Below, in pieces: positions 5,867-10,331 of a DNA stretch of 10,331 bases (the first letter of the stretch is position 1; each line of letters starts with the position of its first letter). A program made the position numbers and the translations under genes. The stretch is from assembly GCA_028686145.1 (NCBI GenBank), contig JAQUCQ010000092.1, positions 1-10,331 on the forward strand, read 5' to 3'. The DNA is from Desulfuromonadaceae bacterium. Its GTDB lineage: Bacteria; Desulfobacterota; Desulfuromonadia; Geobacterales; Pseudopelobacteraceae. The notes under the pieces were generated by a model that saw only the letters and a program-made list of their open reading frames with translations, ran no database searches and had not been told where the DNA came from.

Positions 5867-8170
5867 ATGTCGAAAAACCTTGTTATTGTTGAATCCCCTG
5901 CCAAGGGGAAAACCATTGAAAAATTTCTTGGTCCTGATTTTAAAGTCCTGGCTTCGTTCGGGCATGTACGTGCCCTTCCAAGTAAACAGGGCTCAGTGGA
6001 TATCGAGAAGGGATTTGAGCCTAAGTATCATGTCCTGCCGGAGAGCAAAAAACATCTTGATGAGATAAAGCAGGCACTTAAGGGGGCGGATAGACTGTTG
6101 CTGGCAACTGACCCCGACCGGGAAGGAGAAGCGATCTCCTGGCATCTGCTGGCTGCGCTGGGGCTTGATAAAAAGAATCCCGGCGTCAAAATCCAACGGG
6201 TCGAATTTCACGAGATTACTAAAGAGGCTATTCTGCATGCCGTCAAGAATCCCCGCGACATAGCCCTTGATCTCGTTAATGCCCAGCAGGCCCGTTCGAT
6301 TCTTGATTATCTAGTCGGTTTCAACCTCTCGCCGTTTCTCTGGAAAAAGATCCGTTACGGGCTTTCCGCCGGACGCGTACAGTCGGTGGCACTCCGTCTG
6401 GTCTGTGAACGTGAGAAGGAAATTCTGGCTTTCAATGAGCAGGAATATTGGACTATCGCCGCCCGTCTGGGTGTTGCGGCGGGGCAGGAATTCAAGGCCG
6501 GTCTTGTTGATATAGGGGGCAAAAAACTCGGCAAGTTTGATATTCCCGGTGAAGATGTTGCGACTGCGGTGAAAGCAGCCTTGCAAACGGGCAGCTTTCA
6601 GGTGACCAAAATCACCAAAACGGAGAAAAAACGTAATCCTTCGCCCCCCTTTACCACTTCTACCCTCCAGCAGGAGGCATCGCGCAAACTTGGCTTTTCG
6701 GCCAAGAAGACCATGTCTACGGCGCAGAAGCTTTATGAAGGTATTGATATCGGGACTGAGGGAACGGTCGGTCTGATTACCTATATGCGTACTGATAGTG
6801 TCAATTTATCAACACTCGCTCAAAAAGATGCCCACGACGTTATCTCCGCCGCGTATGGTAAAGAATATGCTCTTGCAAAGCCGCGGATATTCAAAACCAA
6901 ATCAAAAAATGCTCAGGAGGCCCATGAGGCTGTCCGGCCAACGTATATTGCCAAAACCCCTGTCGAATTGAGAAAGTTTCTGACTCCTGACTTGTATAAA
7001 CTCTATGAGCTGATCTGGAAACGAACCGTTGCCTGTCAGATGGCCGAAGCGTTGCTTGACCAGACATCGGTGGATATTAGCGCCGAGCTGTCGGTGCCAC
7101 CGGCAACCGGTCCGTTTGCCGGATCGGGCAGGGCCGGATTACGAGCCGCCGGTACAATCATCCGCTTTCCTGGTTTCATGAAGCTGTATATTGAAGGCCT
7201 CGATGATCAGGATGAAGAAAAGGAAGGGTTGCTGCCGGCAATGAGTGAAGGGGCCACGCTCAAACTGCACGAAGTTCTCCCCGAACAGCACTTTACCCAG
7301 CCGCCACCACGCTATACCGAGGCAACCCTGGTAAAAACGCTGGAAGAGTACGGCATCGGTCGCCCATCAACGTTTGCCTCGATCATGAATACGCTGGTAG
7401 AGAGAAAATACGCCCGCCTCGACAAGAAACGTTTCTTCCCGGAAGATGTCGGTATGGTGGTCAGTGACCTGCTGACAGCCCATTTTCAAAAATATGTTGA
7501 TTACAACTTTACCGCCGGGCTGGAAGAAGAGCTTGACCAGGTTTCGCGAGGTGAAAAAGAGTGGAAGCCGCTCTTGAAAGAATTCTGGGAGCCGTTTATT
7601 GCCCTTTTGAAACAGAAAGAGGGTGAAGTCAATAAGTCCGACCTGACGACGGAAGCAACTGATGAAGTCTGCCCCGAATGCGGCAAACCACTCGTCGTAA
7701 AACTCGGCAAACGTGGTAAATTTATCGCCTGCTCCGGTTTTCAGGAAGGGTGCAAATATACCCGTAATGTCGATCAGGATGGTGAAATTGTAGAACCAGT
7801 GGTTTCAGAAGAAAAATGCGAAAAGTGCGGACTGCCGATGCTGATCAAGGATGGCCGTTTTGGGAAATATCTCGCTTGTTCCGGTTATCCTGCCTGCAAA
7901 AATATTCAACCTTTGGTCAAGCCCGTAAGCACCGGTGTGGTGTGCCCAGAATGTAAGGAAGGAGAGCTGACGGAGAAGAAATCACGCTTCGGCAAGCTGT
8001 TCTACTCCTGCAACCGCTACCCACAATGCAAGTTTGCCCTCTGGGATCTTCCCGTGGAAAGCCCGTGCCCGAAATGCGGTTTCCCGCTGCTGGTCAAAAA
8101 GATTTACAAGCGCAAGGGAGAGTTCCTGAAATGCCCCAAAGAAGGTTGTGACTACAACACCAGCGAGTAG
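5867..8170 (+). CDS. topA: DNA topoisomerase I (type IA)
   Basis: 767 residues from ATG 5867 (MSKNLVIVESPAKGKT). It relaxes negatively supercoiled DNA by single-strand passage. The TOPRIM domain has Glu9 and the metal-binding DPDREGE (82-88). The catalytic tyrosine is Tyr306 in LITYMRTDS, with Arg308 beside it. Other family blocks are SAGRVQSVALRLV (167-179), EAHEAVRPT (351-359) and GIGRPSTFASI (496-506). The C-terminus has four four-cysteine zinc ribbons (about 602-629, 651-677, 693-720 and 734-760), more than the well-defined set in E. coli TopA. A Gly/Ala/Pro-rich stretch (about 407-427) looks like an insertion before the conserved FPGFMKLY. The start follows family convention, but the only Shine-Dalgarno, TAAGGA (5847-5852), is 14 bases away; a longer reading from TTG 5834 adds 11 residues and has no ribosome site. 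Confidence 0.96.
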   Translation: MSKNLVIVESPAKGKTIEKFLGPDFKVLASFGHVRALPSKQGSVDIEKGFEPKYHVLPESKKHLDEIKQALKGADRLLLATDPDREGEAISWHLLAALGLDKKNPGVKIQRVEFHEITKEAILHAVKNPRDIALDLVNAQQARSILDYLVGFNLSPFLWKKIRYGLSAGRVQSVALRLVCEREKEILAFNEQEYWTIAARLGVAAGQEFKAGLVDIGGKKLGKFDIPGEDVATAVKAALQTGSFQVTKITKTEKKRNPSPPFTTSTLQQEASRKLGFSAKKTMSTAQKLYEGIDIGTEGTVGLITYMRTDSVNLSTLAQKDAHDVISAAYGKEYALAKPRIFKTKSKNAQEAHEAVRPTYIAKTPVELRKFLTPDLYKLYELIWKRTVACQMAEALLDQTSVDISAELSVPPATGPFAGSGRAGLRAAGTIIRFPGFMKLYIEGLDDQDEEKEGLLPAMSEGATLKLHEVLPEQHFTQPPPRYTEATLVKTLEEYGIGRPSTFASIMNTLVERKYARLDKKRFFPEDVGMVVSDLLTAHFQKYVDYNFTAGLEEELDQVSRGEKEWKPLLKEFWEPFIALLKQKEGEVNKSDLTTEATDEVCPECGKPLVVKLGKRGKFIACSGFQEGCKYTRNVDQDGEIVEPVVSEEKCEKCGLPMLIKDGRFGKYLACSGYPACKNIQPLVKPVSTGVVCPECKEGELTEKKSRFGKLFYSCNRYPQCKFALWDLPVESPCPKCGFPLLVKKIYKRKGEFLKCPKEGCDYNTSE

Positions 8171-8191
8171 GGAACATATTCGAATTACCGA

Positions 8192-8253
8192 AGGCACGGG
8201 ATCTGGAGAGGTGTATCGAACTACGATACGGATAATCTCAAGCTCTCGTGCCT
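8192..8253 (+). promoter_or_regulatory. 62-nt nested hairpin in the topA-trmFO gap
   Basis: Three stems nest in register: AGGCACG (8192-8198) with CGTGCCT (8247-8253), extended inward by G-T, G-C and A-T to 8201/8244; GAGA (8206-8209) with TCTC (8236-8239); and GTATCG (8213-8218) with CGATAC (8224-8229) around an AACTA loop. It ends 24 bases before the trmFO start and just upstream of its Shine-Dalgarno GAGGAA (8265-8270). No T run follows, so it is not a typical intrinsic terminator. It could be a processing site, an mRNA-stabilising structure or a leader control element. Confidence 0.45.
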
Positions 8254-8277
8254 CACTGTTTATTGAGGAATAAATCG

Positions 8278-9585
8278 ATGTCTGAAAAAAACATTACCAT
8301 AATCGGTGGAGGTCTTGCCGGGTGTGAGGCCGCCTGGCAGGCCGCTCAACGTGGCATATCCGTGGTCCTCCACGAAATGAAGCCGCAGCGTTTTTCCCCG
8401 GCACACCAGCTCCCCGGCTTGGCGGAACTGGTGTGTTCCAATTCCCTGCGTGGCATCTCGCTTGATAACGCCGTGGGGCTGCTTAAAGAGGAGCTGCGCC
8501 GCTGTGGTTCTTTAACGATGGAGGCTGCCGAGGCGACATGTGTCCCGGCCGGAGGTGCCTTGGCGGTAGATCGCCAGATGTTCTCCGACTTCGTTACCGC
8601 CAGGATAGAGTCTCATCCGCTGATCCGGATCGAACGGAGTGAAGCAACCGGCATCCCGGTTGATGGGACGGTTATCATTGCCTCCGGGCCACTAACCAGT
8701 GACGCGCTGGCGGCATCCCTGACGGATCTTACCGGCGATCGGCTCTACTTCTACGACGCTATTGCTCCGATTGTTGCCGCCGATTCGCTCGATATGACGA
8801 AGATCTTTGCTGCGTCACGCTATGGCAAAGGTGACAGCGATGACTATCTCAATTGTCCGCTTGATGAAGATGAGTATCTTAAATTTATCGATGAACTGAA
8901 TCGTGGTGAGAAAGTTCCGGCGCGCGAATTTGAGAAGGTTGTCCACTTTGAAGGATGTATGCCGGTCGAAGAGCTTGCGTCCCGTGGTGTAGAAACGCTT
9001 CGATTCGGGCCGATGAAGCCGGTCGGATTAATTAATCCGAATACCGGCCATGAAGCCCACGCGGTTATTCAGTTGCGCGCTGAAAATCGGGAGAAGACTA
9101 TGTATAATCTGGTCGGATTTCAGACCAAGCTGACTTGGCCGGAGCAGCGGCGGGTCTTCCATATGATTCCGGGCCTGGAAGGTGCCGAGTTTGTCCGTCT
9201 TGGTTCGATGCATCGCAATACCTTTATCAATTCCCCAGCACTCTTGGAAACGACCCAGCAACTAAAGAGTGACCACCGTATTTTCCTTGCCGGACAGATA
9301 ACCGGAGTTGAAGGATACGTGGAGTCAGCTGCCAGCGGATTTCTGGCTGGCATCGCCGCCACACATTTTGTTCGGAACGAACCTGTTCCGGTGCCGTCGC
9401 CGGAAACCGCCCTGGGTGCTTTGATGCATCATATTACCAATGCTGACGTGCGCCATTTCCAGCCGATGAATGTAAACTACGGACTCTTCCCTGAGTTGCC
9501 GGGAAGGGTCAAAAAGAAAGAACGGCGTCAAAAACTAGCGGAGCGGGCATTGGCGGCACTTGAAGAGTGGAAACAAAATTTATGA
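8278..9585 (+). CDS. trmFO: TrmFO: folate-dependent tRNA (uracil-54-C5)-methyltransferase
   Basis: 435 residues. It makes ribothymidine (m5U) at position 54 in the T-loop of tRNA using 5,10-methylenetetrahydrofolate as carbon donor and FAD as reductant, unlike the SAM-dependent TrmA. The N-terminus has the FAD-binding IIGGGLAGCEAA (8-19) and HEMKP (32-36). Both catalytic cysteines of the family are present: Cys53 in LVCSNSLRG and Cys227 in FEGCMPVEELA (C53 and C226 in B. subtilis). FGPMKPVGL, NLVGFQTKL and AGQITGVEGYVESAASG are further family blocks. The ATG at 8278 has GAGGAA 7 bases upstream; an earlier in-frame GTG at 8248 falls inside the leader hairpin and has no ribosome site. Start and length match the family. 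It follows topA by 107 bases in the same direction. The gene carries a strong internal palindrome at 9018-9048. Confidence 0.96.
   Translation: MSEKNITIIGGGLAGCEAAWQAAQRGISVVLHEMKPQRFSPAHQLPGLAELVCSNSLRGISLDNAVGLLKEELRRCGSLTMEAAEATCVPAGGALAVDRQMFSDFVTARIESHPLIRIERSEATGIPVDGTVIIASGPLTSDALAASLTDLTGDRLYFYDAIAPIVAADSLDMTKIFAASRYGKGDSDDYLNCPLDEDEYLKFIDELNRGEKVPAREFEKVVHFEGCMPVEELASRGVETLRFGPMKPVGLINPNTGHEAHAVIQLRAENREKTMYNLVGFQTKLTWPEQRRVFHMIPGLEGAEFVRLGSMHRNTFINSPALLETTQQLKSDHRIFLAGQITGVEGYVESAASGFLAGIAATHFVRNEPVPVPSPETALGALMHHITNADVRHFQPMNVNYGLFPELPGRVKKKERRQKLAERALAALEEWKQNL
9018..9048. repeat. Palindrome inside trmFO
   Basis: TCGGATTAATTAATCCGA (9023-9040) is a perfect 18-base palindrome, flanked by GCCGG (9018-9022) and CCGGC (9044-9048) with a 3-base ATA bulge. 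It can fold into a hairpin or cruciform. It overlaps the codons for the conserved VGLINPN stretch, so coding constraint explains part of it, though the TTA leucine codon is needed for the symmetry. Confidence 0.6.
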
Positions 9586-9632
9586 AGCGCGGCATCGCAG
9601 AATTGGGTAAAACAGATTCTTGATTAAATGAC

Positions 9633-9662
9633 TTGATAAGCACCGGCCTGATTGTTTACTAT
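9633..9662 (+). promoter_or_regulatory. Candidate promoter for the iron-sulfur oxidoreductase gene
   Basis: TTGATA (9633-9638, 5/6 to -35) is followed after 18 bases by TACTAT (9657-9662, 4/6 to -10). The predicted start near 9669 leaves a leader of about 55 bases. No terminator for trmFO was seen in the 138-base gap, so read-through is possible too. Confidence 0.45.
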
Positions 9663-9723
9663 TAGAAAGTGCAAGATATTCTCAGTACCTCGGTTGCTCT
9701 GTATTTGTAAGAAGGATTTTTAA

Positions 9724-10331
9724 ATGGCTAACAAAAATATCGATCCCATCAAGCGGGTTGAAGACCAGCTGAAGAAATGTGTCAAGTGCGGTGCCTGTCG
9801 TACTAACTGCCCGGCTTTTGCCGCATTTCAACGTGAACCGGCGGTAGCCCGCGGCAAGGTGGCGTTGGCCCAGCATATTCTGACAGATGATATTGATCTT
9901 GATGACCAGACCTATCTGGCCATGTCCAAATGTCTGCTTTGTGGCAGTTGCGTAGAAAAATGCCCCAATGATGTACCGACGGATGAGATTGTTATTGCTG
10001 CCCGTGAGTCACTCGCACAGAAACGTGGTCTGACAACATTTCATGCTGCGGTTGGTCAGGTCATTAAGAACAGAGGTCGCATGAAGATGGGGGCCAAGAT
10101 GGCTTCGCTTTTGGGGCCGCTCTTTTTCAAGAAAGTCCCCGAAACATCCGGTCTCCGTTTGCGTTTTCCGGTACCATTCATCGGCTCCAAGCGCCATATA
10201 CCCGAAATAGCTAAACACAGTTTTATTGATCAGCATCCTGAAGTTATTCCGGGGGAACCGGGCAAACCGCGCATCGCTTTTTTTGTTGGTTGTATGACCA
10301 ATTTTGTTTATACCGATGTGGGCGAGGCGGC
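9724..10331 (+). CDS. (Fe-S)-binding oxidoreductase subunit, GlcF-type (glycolate/D-lactate oxidase family), C-terminus outside window
   Basis: The first 202 codons are present and the frame is open at the window edge. Two ferredoxin-type motifs are visible: CVKCGACRTNCP (Cys19, 22, 25, 29) and CLLCGSCVEKCP (Cys70, 73, 76, 80), each expected to bind one [4Fe-4S] cluster. A CCG-type domain begins near residue 182 with IAFFVGCMTNFVY (Cys190). This order is that of GlcF, the iron-sulfur subunit that takes electrons from an FAD-containing 2-hydroxyacid dehydrogenase (GlcD) and passes them to the quinone pool. The expected partner would be an FAD-linked oxidase gene next door, but none lies upstream and the downstream side is out of view. 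Related families (LldE, HdrD-like and GlpC subunits) share the motifs, so the substrate is not fixed. AAGGA (9712-9716) lies 7 bases before the ATG. Confidence 0.88.
   Translation, partial: MANKNIDPIKRVEDQLKKCVKCGACRTNCPAFAAFQREPAVARGKVALAQHILTDDIDLDDQTYLAMSKCLLCGSCVEKCPNDVPTDEIVIAARESLAQKRGLTTFHAAVGQVIKNRGRMKMGAKMASLLGPLFFKKVPETSGLRLRFPVPFIGSKRHIPEIAKHSFIDQHPEVIPGEPGKPRIAFFVGCMTNFVYTDVGEA

Noticed and set aside
7670..8152. Repeated cysteine-rich segments at the end of topA, which might suggest a tandem repeat or a separate gene.
   Set aside because: They are the known C-terminal zinc ribbons of topoisomerase I, in one continuous frame and divergent in sequence.
8248..8277. An N-terminal extension of TrmFO from the GTG at 8248.
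   Set aside because: There is no ribosome site and it falls in the hairpin arm; the ATG at 8278 has GAGGAA 7 bases upstream and gives the family-typical N-terminus.

Overview
The window looks like a chromosomal segment of a Gram-negative bacterium, most likely a deltaproteobacterium of the Geobacter/Desulfuromonas group (Desulfuromonadota). This placement is inferred from two things: a membrane sensor with an HAMP-GAF arrangement I associate with that group, and a GlcF-type iron-sulfur oxidoreductase subunit. Gram-negative envelope proteins (a CpoB/YbgF-like lipoprotein and a LysM periplasmic protein) fit it. I found no rRNA, tRNA, CRISPR array, insertion sequence or phage gene.

Layout: on the minus strand, reading right to left from about 2.6 kb, lie a U32-family protein closely resembling TrhP (tRNA uridine hydroxylation), a small reading frame that appears broken by two single-base losses (1126-1351), and the N-terminal 362 residues of a membrane sensor that runs off the left edge. 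On the plus strand, from a divergent 159-bp promoter region, lie a lipobox-bearing CpoB/YbgF-like lipoprotein and a LysM protein, closed by a clear intrinsic terminator at 4601-4628. Then come dprA (DNA import/recombination), topA (topoisomerase I with four C-terminal zinc ribbons), trmFO (folate-dependent tRNA m5U54 methyltransferase) and, after a candidate promoter, the first 202 codons of a two-[4Fe-4S] CCG-domain oxidoreductase subunit that runs off the right edge.

The genes fall into three themes: envelope organisation (cpoB-like plus LysM), DNA handling (dprA, topA) and tRNA modification (trhP-like, trmFO), with a sensor and a redox gene at the two ends. No intergenic gap exceeds 300 bases. 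Most of the window is ordinary housekeeping sequence, and I did not find a convincing undescribed system. The items most worth a second look are the frame-broken small gene between the U32 gene and the sensor, the 62-nt nested hairpin in the leader of trmFO, the inverted repeat in the divergent promoter region, and an 18-bp perfect palindrome embedded in trmFO.
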